Source: Bacteroidota bacterium
GTDB lineage: Bacteria > Bacteroidota > Bacteroidia > Sphingobacteriales > Sphingobacteriaceae
DNA length: 51,588 nt
Direction: 5' to 3'
Assembly: GCA_013286235.1 (NCBI GenBank)
Contig: JABDGE010000018.1
Location: forward strand, 1 to 51,588
The notes under the pieces were generated by a model that was not told the origin of the DNA, did no database searches, and saw only the letters and a list, made by a program, of their open reading frames with translations. Positions 35,296 through 42,477 of the stretch are shown in pieces; position 1 is the stretch's first letter, and every line of letters starts with the position of its first letter. The translations under genes were made by a program, and so were the position numbers.

Positions 35296-36672
35296 ATGGG
35301 CATTAGAGCAGACGAATTCCTGGTTGCCGCCGAAGAAAAGGCGTTTGATATGAGCCACCGGCGCATTATCAATTACAACATTGGTAAATATGATGCGGCG
35401 GTTGAACGGGGCTTGTCGCGCATGGTCAATCTCGAAAACGCCAAACGCAAACTCCATGCGATCAAATGGCGGGTGATGGAAAACCTGGATAAACTGCTGC
35501 CTGAATTTGAATCGAACTTTCAGAAACGCGGCGGCAAAGTGATCTGGGCCAATGATGCCGAAGAAGCCAACCGCGAAATACTAAACATTCTAAAAAAGGC
35601 CGGCGCCAAAACCGTTGTTAAATCCAAGTCGATGGTGACCGAGGAGATCGGCTTAAACGAATTCCTGGAACATCACCACATCGAATCCCTTGAAACCGAC
35701 CTGGGCGAATATATCGTTCAGCTGCTGGGTCAAAAGCCCTATCATATCGTTACCCCTGCTATGCACCTGTCGAAGGAAGACATTGCCAAACTGTTCCACG
35801 AGCGTTTTGGTAGCCCTTTGGATGCCACGCCCGAGCAGCTTACCCAAAAAGCGCGCGAATTACTCCGTGAAAAATATGTGAAGGCAGATGTGGGTATCAC
35901 CGGGGCAAACTTTTTAATTGCCGATACAGGCAGCATCGCCATCAGCGAAAATGAAGGCAACGCCCGCCTGAGTACCTCTTTCCCAAAGATCCATATTGCG
36001 GTTGTGGGCATAGAAAAGCTGATTCCATCAATAGCCGACCTCGACCTCTTCTGGCCGATGCTTGCCACACACGGAACCGGCCAGAACATCACCGTTTACA
36101 ATACCATTTTAAGCGGTCCCCGCAAACCGGATGAAAGCGACGGCCCCGACGAAATGTATGTAGTACTGCTGGATAACGGCCGCACCAACCTGCTTGCCCA
36201 AAAAGACCAGCGCCAGGCCCTGTACTGCATCCGCTGCGGCGCATGCCTCAATGCCTGCCCGGTGTATAAAAACATCGGTGGACACAGCTACGAGACCACC
36301 TACAGCGGCCCGATCGGCTCCGTCATCACACCGCATACCGACGGCATGGCTGAATTCAAACATTTGAGTTATGCATCCAGTCTTTGTGGTAAATGTACGG
36401 AAGTATGCCCGGTGAAGATCGATATTCACAAACTATTGCTGCTGAACCGGCGGGATGCTGTGAACAGCGAACTCGTTACAACAAGCGAAAAATGGGGATG
36501 GGCTGCCTGGAAAAAAGGCATGCTGAACCGAAAGTTCATGGATTTTTTCAGTGGGGGAACAAAAAACTTCCTGCTCAAAAAGTTCTTCAAAAAAACCTGG
36601 GGCCATTTCCGCAAAATGCCGACGGTCGCGCCGAAATCCTTTAGCCAGCAGTGGCAGGACAAGCAATGGTGA
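35296..36672 (+). CDS. lutB: LutB/LldF-type iron-sulfur lactate utilisation protein
   Basis: 458 residues: an N-terminal LUD domain (about residues 60-290) and a C-terminal ferredoxin-like part with two cluster motifs, CIRCGACLNACPVYKNIGGH and CGKCTEVCPVKIDIHKLL. LutB works with LutA and LutC to oxidise L-lactate in Bacillus. Neither partner is next to it here (rpiB upstream, a repeat and a DsbA-like gene downstream), so they must be elsewhere if the complex exists. Confidence 0.9.
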   Translation: MGIRADEFLVAAEEKAFDMSHRRIINYNIGKYDAAVERGLSRMVNLENAKRKLHAIKWRVMENLDKLLPEFESNFQKRGGKVIWANDAEEANREILNILKKAGAKTVVKSKSMVTEEIGLNEFLEHHHIESLETDLGEYIVQLLGQKPYHIVTPAMHLSKEDIAKLFHERFGSPLDATPEQLTQKARELLREKYVKADVGITGANFLIADTGSIAISENEGNARLSTSFPKIHIAVVGIEKLIPSIADLDLFWPMLATHGTGQNITVYNTILSGPRKPDESDGPDEMYVVLLDNGRTNLLAQKDQRQALYCIRCGACLNACPVYKNIGGHSYETTYSGPIGSVITPHTDGMAEFKHLSYASSLCGKCTEVCPVKIDIHKLLLLNRRDAVNSELVTTSEKWGWAAWKKGMLNRKFMDFFSGGTKNFLLKKFFKKTWGHFRKMPTVAPKSFSQQWQDKQW

Positions 36673-36848
36673 GTGGTGAATTGTGAGTAGTGAGTGGTGA
36701 GTAAATGATAAGTAAGTCGAATTGCGAGTCCATACCGTCAGGATTGCCCTTTTTACGCTGTCCTACTGCCAACTACCCACTGCCAACCGCAAACTCACCA
36801 CTGACCACTCACCACTGACTACTCACTACTGCCCACTGCCCACACCAC
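36673..36848. repeat. Heptamer-repeat spacer after lutB
   Basis: Almost wholly built of 7-base words: gtgagtagtgagtggtgag near 36675-36705, then from about 36762 actaccc, actgcca, and actcacc, actgacc, actcacc, actgact, actcact, actgccc, actgccc in steady 7-base steps. The two ends are partly complementary (GTGAGTAGTGAGTGG against CCACTCACCACTGAC), so the spacer could fold on itself and may act as a converging-transcript terminator. Confidence 0.7.
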
Positions 36849-37553
36849 TCAACAGTTCCCATCCGGGCCGCAGCTTTCACCTTCAATAATTTCTTCTATC
36901 CTGGCAGGATTTTCTTTTTGCCATTCAGTATACGCCTTATCCAGCGTCTGCCCGAATACGTCAGCAGCCTGGGCACCCGAAACAGCGTATTTACTGTTAA
37001 ACACAAAAAACGGCACGCCCCTTATGCCCAGGTATTGTGCCTCGGCAACATCATGTTTCACCTCATCGGCATAGGCATTGGTTTCAAGCGCCTTGTTTAG
37101 CTCATCCGCGTTCAATCCCAATTCCCTGCCCAGTTCAACGAGAATGGCCAGGTCGTCAATATTTTTGCCTTCGGTAAAATAAGCTTTGAAGAGTTGCTCT
37201 TCCGCTCCCGCGCCCAATCCATGCTTTTTAGCAAAATGGCTGTACTGGTGCGCATTAAAGCTGTTTGCTACAACGGCCTTATCAAAGTTGTAGGTCAACC
37301 CTTCAGCGGCAGCCATTTGGGTAACGTGAGCATTCATTTCTTTGGCGTGTTCCAGCGACCAGCCTTTTATATTCGCCAGGTATTGCGTAATATTAACGTT
37401 CGGGTCGGTCACCATGTCCGGGTTAAGCTGAAAACTTTTCCATTCTACATTTACATCATCCCTATGCGTAAAACCTTGCAGCGCTTGTTCAAACCTGCGT
37501 TTGCCGATATAGCAAAACGGGCACATCACATCCGACCATATTTCAACTTTCAT
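36849..37553 (-). CDS. DsbA-family oxidoreductase, FrnE-like
   Basis: 234-residue thioredoxin-fold protein with the active-site CxxC near the N-terminus (VEIWSDVMCPFCYIGKRRFE, CPFC), an inserted helical domain and the cis-Pro strand GIRGVPFFVFNSKYAVSGAQ. FrnE-like (2-hydroxychromene-2-carboxylate isomerase/DsbA) proteins have disulfide-isomerase or stress roles. No signal peptide, so cytoplasmic. Start at 37553 (MKVEIWSD) is the family start; a frame to 37586 exists. A C-terminal Cys pair (GESCGPDGNC) is also present. Confidence 0.9.
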   Translation of the reverse strand: MKVEIWSDVMCPFCYIGKRRFEQALQGFTHRDDVNVEWKSFQLNPDMVTDPNVNITQYLANIKGWSLEHAKEMNAHVTQMAAAEGLTYNFDKAVVANSFNAHQYSHFAKKHGLGAGAEEQLFKAYFTEGKNIDDLAILVELGRELGLNADELNKALETNAYADEVKHDVAEAQYLGIRGVPFFVFNSKYAVSGAQAADVFGQTLDKAYTEWQKENPARIEEIIEGESCGPDGNC

Positions 37554-37688
37554 AATCTTCTTTTTTATAAATACCAAAGATAACAAGGTGCATTAAGCTG
37601 CCGGTAAGGCCATTGTCAAAATAAATGATTGGGTCATCTGGAAACAAATGGAACTTTTGATTTTGGGCTTAAGATTCCCGACCCGACC

Positions 37689-38147
37689 CTAATTACAAGT
37701 CCGAAGATCCCCTTCCGCTAATCCCATCGGGTCAAAGCCCAAAGTTCTTTCGTCAAGCACATTGGCAGCGTAATGGAAAATGATCTTTCCGCTATTACCC
37801 ACATTAACGGCAACGGAATCGGCCGGTCCAAGGGTGTGGTTAAGAAATCCTGCTGAAAATGTAGCGATGCCCCTCTTTATGGTAATGGCATCGTCTTCGT
37901 CATAAATGTACAGCGGCTTAATGCCGGACGAATCAAGCTTTACGCATATTTTGTAATAGTTTTTATTCATATACCGGTACACTTTATAACCGGTAACCTT
38001 GCCGCTGAATTGCAGCCCCCCATATTCGGCTTTCCTTTTTTTGACCAGTTCCGCTTTGTTTAATGCGTTATAATATTGCGAAATGATCATGCTCACTAGG
38101 AACAGCGCCACCACGCCCATCACCATAAAAACTCTTTTATTGTCCAT
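37689..38147 (-). CDS. Small hypothetical membrane-anchored protein
   Basis: 152 residues with one N-terminal membrane segment (VFMVMGVVALFLVSMIISQY, about residues 6-25) and a b-rich outside domain. No family recognised. ATG at 38147 (MDNKRVFMVMG) is chosen, with another in-frame start at 38183. Function unknown. Confidence 0.6.
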   Translation of the reverse strand: MDNKRVFMVMGVVALFLVSMIISQYYNALNKAELVKKRKAEYGGLQFSGKVTGYKVYRYMNKNYYKICVKLDSSGIKPLYIYDEDDAITIKRGIATFSAGFLNHTLGPADSVAVNVGNSGKIIFHYAANVLDERTLGFDPMGLAEGDLRTCN

Positions 38148-38570
38148 TTGCTTAGGGTAGGCATAATCGTTTCGATAACACACTATTTACCCGTTTGCAA
38201 CTAAAATATCAATTTGTTTTGACAATGCCGAACTGGTAATGTCAAGATGGGTTAAATTGCTGCAGGCGGGCATGGTATTTAACTATAGCGATGGGTTTAA
38301 TGCCACAGGTGTTCGGAAGAAATACGTCAAAGCGAAAGCGCCCTCCTCGGGGAGGGGTGCGGCCGGCTGTGAAGTGGCGGGTCCGAAGGACTCCCATGGA
38401 GGAGGGGTTTCGCCGCCAAAACAGTTGGATTGATATTTTCGGGATGTTTGATTGAGCGGACCAAATCGCCGATGCCCGTTACATTGATTGAATTTCGCAA
38501 ACATTGATTTGAATTTCGTTAGCAACCCGCTTCCCAGGCTAACTACCTTTAGACTTTAAATAAACAACAC
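38148..38570. other. Intergenic region with a GC-rich inverted-repeat element
   Basis: Mostly non-coding. At about 38338-38411 a GC-rich element contains CCCTCCTCGGGGAGGGG (a short hairpin) and, farther on, ctcccatggaggagggg, with gtccgaagg between: two palindromes about 50 bases apart, similar in layout to the paired elements around the transposase. No gene is supported; the SDR start follows at 38571. Confidence 0.5.
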
Positions 38571-39332
38571 ATGACAACTAAAAAGATCGCATTAGTAACA
38601 GGCGGCAGCCGGGGCCTCGGCCGGGATATGGCTTTGGCGCTTTCCCGCAAAGGCATCGGCGTAGTGCTCACCTACAATACCAATAAAACGGAGGCTGACA
38701 AGGTAGTGGCTGAAATCCAACAAGCGGGCGAAAAAGCAGTCGCTTTGCAGTTTGATGTTTCGCAAATCGCGTCATTCGACAGCCTCCTCAGGCAGGTAAA
38801 AGATACTTTAATGGAAACCTGGGGCGTTGAGACATTCGACTTCCTGATAAATAACGCCGGCATCGGGGCATCCATCCCCATAGCAAAAGTAACGGAAGAC
38901 ACCTTCGACAATTTTGTGAACATTCACTTCAAAGGGGTGTTTTTCCTCACCCAAAAATCCCTGTTGATGATGAACGACAATGGCGGCGTTATATTTATAT
39001 CATCAGGATCAGCCCGCTTCAACGTTTTCGGATACGCTGTTTATGCGGCATGCAAAGGCGCGATAGAGGTGCTCACCCGTTACGTGGCAAAAGAATACGG
39101 GGCGCGCGGCATCCGTGCAAACGTGGTTGCGCCCGGCGCTATCGAAACCGATTTCAACGGCGCGCTCATCCGTAACACGCCGCAAGTAAAAGCGATGATC
39201 GAATCGCAAACCGCCCTTGGTCGCGTCGGAAAGGCAGATGATATCGGAAGTGTGGTCGCATTTTTATGCACCGACGAGGCAAAATTTGTGAACGGACAAA
39301 AGATCGAAGTTTCGGGCGGGATAAACCTGTAA
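38571..39332 (+). CDS. SDR-family NAD(P)-dependent oxidoreductase
   Basis: 253-residue classical short-chain dehydrogenase. Cofactor motif VTGGSRGLGRDMALALSRKG (TGxxxGxG), NNAG at about residue 95, catalytic Ser in FISSGSARF and YAVYAACKGAIEV (YxxxK). C-terminal VAFLCTDEAKFVNGQKIEVSGG is family-typical. Substrate unknown (FabG-like proteins do many reactions). Followed by a strong terminator. Confidence 0.9.
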   Translation: MTTKKIALVTGGSRGLGRDMALALSRKGIGVVLTYNTNKTEADKVVAEIQQAGEKAVALQFDVSQIASFDSLLRQVKDTLMETWGVETFDFLINNAGIGASIPIAKVTEDTFDNFVNIHFKGVFFLTQKSLLMMNDNGGVIFISSGSARFNVFGYAVYAACKGAIEVLTRYVAKEYGARGIRANVVAPGAIETDFNGALIRNTPQVKAMIESQTALGRVGKADDIGSVVAFLCTDEAKFVNGQKIEVSGGINL

Positions 39333-39353
39333 TGATCGTCTGTTCACGTCACC

Positions 39354-39392
39354 AAAGCGCATCCCCGGTTCAACCCAAAGGATGCGCTTTTT
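39354..39392 (+). terminator. Rho-independent terminator after the SDR gene
   Basis: Perfect 11-bp stem AAAGCGCATCC (39354-39364) and GGATGCGCTTT (39380-39390) with a 15-base loop and a T-run, 21 bases after the stop codon. It is the clearest terminator in the window. Confidence 0.85.
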
Positions 39393-39434
39393 AAACTACC
39401 TGGTGTCGATGCATTCATAGCGTAATCGCTCCAT

Positions 39435-39497
39435 GCCCCGTAGGGGCAACCCGTTTGTAGAAAAAAACAGACAAGATAATATTGCCCCGTAGGGGGC
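39435..39497. repeat. Paired REP-like palindromes left of the transposase
   Basis: GCCCCGTAGGGGC at 39435-39447 and GCCCCGTAGGGGGC at 39484-39497, 49 bases start to start, with cgtttgtagaaaaa and acaa words between. The same pair with the same 49-base spacing occurs inverted at 40024-40085 and again at 40631-40693. Confidence 0.85.
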
Positions 39498-39550
39498 TAC
39501 CCTTTGCAGATATGCATTCAAATATTATTTTTGAAAACACGTTTGTCACT

Positions 39551-40018
39551 ATGTCAAATACCTACACCCAACTCTACATCCATTGCGTTTTTGCAGTAAA
39601 ATATCGACAAGCAGTCATAGCGCCATCATGGGAAGAACGCCTTCATAAATACATTACCGGAGTTCTCCAAAATAATGGCCATAAATTATTGGCCATAAAT
39701 TCAATGCCCGATCATTTGCATTTTTTTGTTGGCTTAAATCCCAACCAATCCATTTCGGATATGATGCGTATGGCAAAAGGGGATAGCTCCGAATTTATAA
39801 ATAAAGAAGGCTTTACCAGTCGGAAATTTCAATGGCAGGATGGCTACGGGGCGTTCAGCAATAGCCGGACGCAGATCAGCGGCGTTATTGAATATATTAT
39901 GGGCCAAAAACAGCATCACGCAAAAAAGACTTTTAGAGAAGAGTACCTTGATATGCTTAGGGGCTACGCGGTGGAATATGACGAAAAATACATCTTCCAC
40001 GACCTGCTAGATGGCTAA
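39551..40018 (+). CDS. IS200/IS605-type (RAYT-like) Y1 transposase
   Basis: 155-residue single-strand DNA transposase. The HUH metal motif is SMPDHLHFFVG (His55 and His57) and the nucleophile is probably Tyr115 in SGVIEYIMGQKQHHA. Length and motifs fit TnpA_IS200 proteins; no OrfB/TnpB gene is present. ATG at 39551 (MSNTYTQLYIHCVFAVKY) is the family start; an upstream frame reaches into the REP-like palindrome and is rejected. Two palindromes bound it on each side in opposite orientation, which is the RAYT/REP arrangement. Intact, so it may be active. Confidence 0.9.
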   Translation: MSNTYTQLYIHCVFAVKYRQAVIAPSWEERLHKYITGVLQNNGHKLLAINSMPDHLHFFVGLNPNQSISDMMRMAKGDSSEFINKEGFTSRKFQWQDGYGAFSNSRTQISGVIEYIMGQKQHHAKKTFREEYLDMLRGYAVEYDEKYIFHDLLDG

Positions 40019-40023
40019 GGGTA

Positions 40024-40085
40024 GCCCCTACGGCGCAATATTAATTTGCTGGTTGATTGCTACAAACGTTTAGCCCCTACGGGGC
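40024..40085. repeat. Paired REP-like palindromes right of the transposase (inverted orientation)
   Basis: GCCCCTACGGCGC at 40024-40036 and GCCCCTACGGGGC at 40073-40085, 49 bases apart, complementary in order to the left pair. The first begins six bases after the transposase stop codon. Confidence 0.85.
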
Positions 40086-40097
40086 AAATTCCTTGAT

Positions 40098-40499
40098 TTA
40101 GGCCTGCATTCCGGAGTAGCCCTGTGACTTCCTTATTGCCATTAACCGCATAAATTGTGTTACAAAAAAAGCAACCACACCAACAACGAATATCCATTCG
40201 CTATATTTGACTGACCAATAAACGAACGGCGAACTAACACATATCCATTGTGCAAGTAACATCAATTTAAGATTTACCCGGGCTCTAACGGCGAAAATCA
40301 ACTCAAAAATCAGCAGCAATACAAAAAACAAGCACCAGGATGTAAAACCATAGAGAACGATGCCGATCAATGCGGAAACTACTGACTGAAAAAAGCTATA
40401 GGCCTGGTCCTTGTTGGCCAGGTTGATCACCAATGCAAACAGAAAAACTGCTATAAAAACCCCAACGGCGGTTTTCCAATTCGATTTTAAGACTTTCAT
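40098..40499 (-). CDS. Small hypothetical integral membrane protein
   Basis: 133 residues with about four hydrophobic segments (AVGVFIAVFLFALVINL, ALIGIVLYGFTSWCLFFVLL, KLMLLAQWICVSSPFVYW and WIFVVGVVAFFVTQFM). No family recognised. It lies between two REP-like pairs and could be passenger or bystander. Length and hydrophobic periodicity make a real gene likely; function unknown. Confidence 0.6.
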   Translation of the reverse strand: MKVLKSNWKTAVGVFIAVFLFALVINLANKDQAYSFFQSVVSALIGIVLYGFTSWCLFFVLLLIFELIFAVRARVNLKLMLLAQWICVSSPFVYWSVKYSEWIFVVGVVAFFVTQFMRLMAIRKSQGYSGMQA

Positions 40500-40630
40500 T
40501 GTTTGAGACTACCGTCGTGTTTTGTCGCCAAATTACCGAATTAGGCCCGGACAACAAACGTTGTTGGGAATATGCTTCTCTACAGGCGCCCCTCCTATCC
40601 AAATGGAAGTTCATTTCAGCTCAACGAATT

Positions 40631-40693
40631 GCCCCATAGGGGCTAAACGTTTGTAGAAAGAACAAAACAACACAAAATTGCCCCGTTAGGGGC
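40631..40693. repeat. Third paired REP-like element
   Basis: GCCCCATAGGGGC at 40631-40643 and GCCCCGTTAGGGGC at 40680-40693, again 49 bases apart with cgtttgtagaaa between, same orientation as the left pair. It is not next to a transposase, so it is a free-standing copy. Confidence 0.85.
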
Positions 40694-40885
40694 TACCCAC
40701 CTCGCGCAGGGCCGCCGCCAGACGAGGCAAACGATGTTTATGGTTAAATCTGTTAAATAATATTGGGCCGTTAGCAAAAGCTTATCGCATTTAACGCATC
40801 TTCCTTCCGACTGCTATCCAGATAGCGATGGGGATTCCGCCTTTCCGACTCACGAAATCCGACTTCCGACTTTCCGACTTTCGGT

Positions 40886-40901
40886 CCCGATAGCTATCGG
40901 G
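40886..40901. repeat. Perfect 16-bp palindrome CCCGATAGCTATCGGG
   Basis: Exact second copy of the palindrome at 2778-2793. It lies within a run of 8-base TTCCGACT words, 16 bases from the stop codon of the outer-membrane efflux gene, and could act as its 3' hairpin. Confidence 0.8.
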
Positions 40902-40916
40902 ATTCGGACTTTAGGC

Positions 40917-42326
40917 TCATCGCCATCCCCCGCCCAAGGACCGATAAAGATCAGCCACCGCTGTCAACTCGTCCCTTTTTATGGTGGCCAAATCAAGCTG
41001 GCTTTGCAGCACGCTGCTTTGGGCGGTGATCACCTCCAGGTAATTCGCCATGCCGTTTTTAAACAACAGGTTGGCATTAGCGGTGGCCTGGTTCAATGTT
41101 TGCACCCGGTTTGTGGCGATGGCCTGCTGCTGTTTCAACTTCTCGATCTTCACCATCGCGTCGCTTACCTCACCAACGGCGTTCAACACCGACTGCTTGA
41201 ATTGCAATACCGACTTATCGCGGTTAACCTCCGCAACCTCGTATTGGGTTTTTAATATTTTATGATCCAGCAATGGTTGTGCAACGCTGGCCGCCACCAT
41301 ACCAAATAAGGCCGATGGAATACTAAACCAATCACTCGCCCTGAACGAGTCTGTGCCGCCGCTGGCGGTTATCCGCAGTGCCGGATACATATAGGCTTTG
41401 TTAATACCCACATTGGCATCCGCTTCCATTACGGCAAGCTCGGCGCTTTTTACATCGGGGCGGTTGCTTAACAAGGCAGATGGCAGGCCAGCCGAAATAT
41501 CGGTGGGTACCTCGGTTTGCATTAACACGGCAGCACGGGAAATATTGGCCGGCAGTTTGCCGGCCAAAACGCTCAACGCATTTTCCTGTATCGCTATGTT
41601 CTGTTCAAATTGCGGCACCAATTGGGTAGCTGCCTGCAATTGCGCATCGGCCTGTTGCACAGCCAGCAGGGTCACCTGGCCGGAGTTATATTGCAGGCGG
41701 ATGATGTGCAGGGTGCTATCGTCCAATCTCACATTGCTCTGGGCTATCCTGATCTGCGCATCCAGCATCAGCAAATTATAGTAGCCTTCTGCCACACCTG
41801 CAACAAGGCTGGTTTGCACCGCCTTTTTAGCCTCAATGGTTTGCAGGTATTGCGCCAGCGCGGCCTTGCTTTGGTTTTTTATTTTACCCCAGATATCAGC
41901 CTCCCACGATAACGAGACATAGGCCGTATAGTCCTCGATGTGATTGGCCAGCTTGTATTCGCTCAAGCTCAACCCATCAAGGCTGGTATTGGAAGGCCTG
42001 TCGCTGCTGGCCGAAACCGTAAGATCCGCCTCCGGCACATTGTTCCATTTGGTTTGTTTAAAAAGCAGCTGTGCCGCGTCAATATTCTTCACCGCTTCCT
42101 GCATATCGTAATTACGCGCAATGGCGCTGTCGATCAGCGTTTGCAAAACCGGATCGGTAAAGAAATTTTTCCATTGCATATCCGCAATAGACGTGGTATC
42201 TGCAGATCGCGCCGAATTCCGGAAAGTATCCGGCAGCGCAGCCTGCGGCCTGCCTATATCTTTTGAAACGCTGCAGGCGCTAAGCGCGAATGCCAGCACT
42301 GCAAGCCCGTTTATTACTTTTTTCAT
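40917..42326 (-). CDS. RND efflux outer-membrane factor lipoprotein (OprM/NodT family)
   Basis: 469-residue outer-membrane channel of a tripartite pump. Lipoprotein signal MKKVINGLAVLAFALSACSV (lipobox LSAC), then the duplicated outer-membrane-efflux repeats with long helices (LLFKQTKWNNVPEADLTVSA, LSNRPDVKSAELAVMEADAN at the classic NRPDV site) and a C-terminal LYRSLGGGWR, the usual NodT ending. Third structural gene after the adaptor and the pump. Confidence 0.94.
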   Translation of the reverse strand: MKKVINGLAVLAFALSACSVSKDIGRPQAALPDTFRNSARSADTTSIADMQWKNFFTDPVLQTLIDSAIARNYDMQEAVKNIDAAQLLFKQTKWNNVPEADLTVSASSDRPSNTSLDGLSLSEYKLANHIEDYTAYVSLSWEADIWGKIKNQSKAALAQYLQTIEAKKAVQTSLVAGVAEGYYNLLMLDAQIRIAQSNVRLDDSTLHIIRLQYNSGQVTLLAVQQADAQLQAATQLVPQFEQNIAIQENALSVLAGKLPANISRAAVLMQTEVPTDISAGLPSALLSNRPDVKSAELAVMEADANVGINKAYMYPALRITASGGTDSFRASDWFSIPSALFGMVAASVAQPLLDHKILKTQYEVAEVNRDKSVLQFKQSVLNAVGEVSDAMVKIEKLKQQQAIATNRVQTLNQATANANLLFKNGMANYLEVITAQSSVLQSQLDLATIKRDELTAVADLYRSLGGGWR

Positions 42327-42477
42327 GTTAGTTTATTTATATAAATTCCGTTAACTCACATTGGCTACATTAAATTGGTAATCAATGCCTTGCGATTTAC
42401 TTTTCGCAACTGCTCACTGCCAACTCCCAACTGCCCACTTACTATTCACCACTCACCATTCACTACTCACTACTCAC
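42327..42477. repeat. Spacer of heptamer words
   Basis: From about 42408 the sequence is ACTGCTC, ACTGCCA, ACTCCCA, ACTGCCC and then CACTCACC-type words (42440-42478) in 7-base steps, like the spacer at 36.7 kb. No gene seen. Confidence 0.65.

Larger units (their letters stand above)
40500..40916. other. Intergenic region with a third REP-like pair and repeats
   Basis: Holds the palindrome pair 40631-40693, an 8-base-period run of TTCCGACT words (about 40850-40885) and the 16-bp palindrome at 40886-40901 directly before the stop of the efflux outer-membrane gene. No coding gene seen. Confidence 0.65.

Noticed and set aside
36673..36848. Possible CRISPR array in the heptamer-rich spacer
   Set aside because: Units are 7 bases, contiguous and degenerate, with no spacers and no cas genes in the window.
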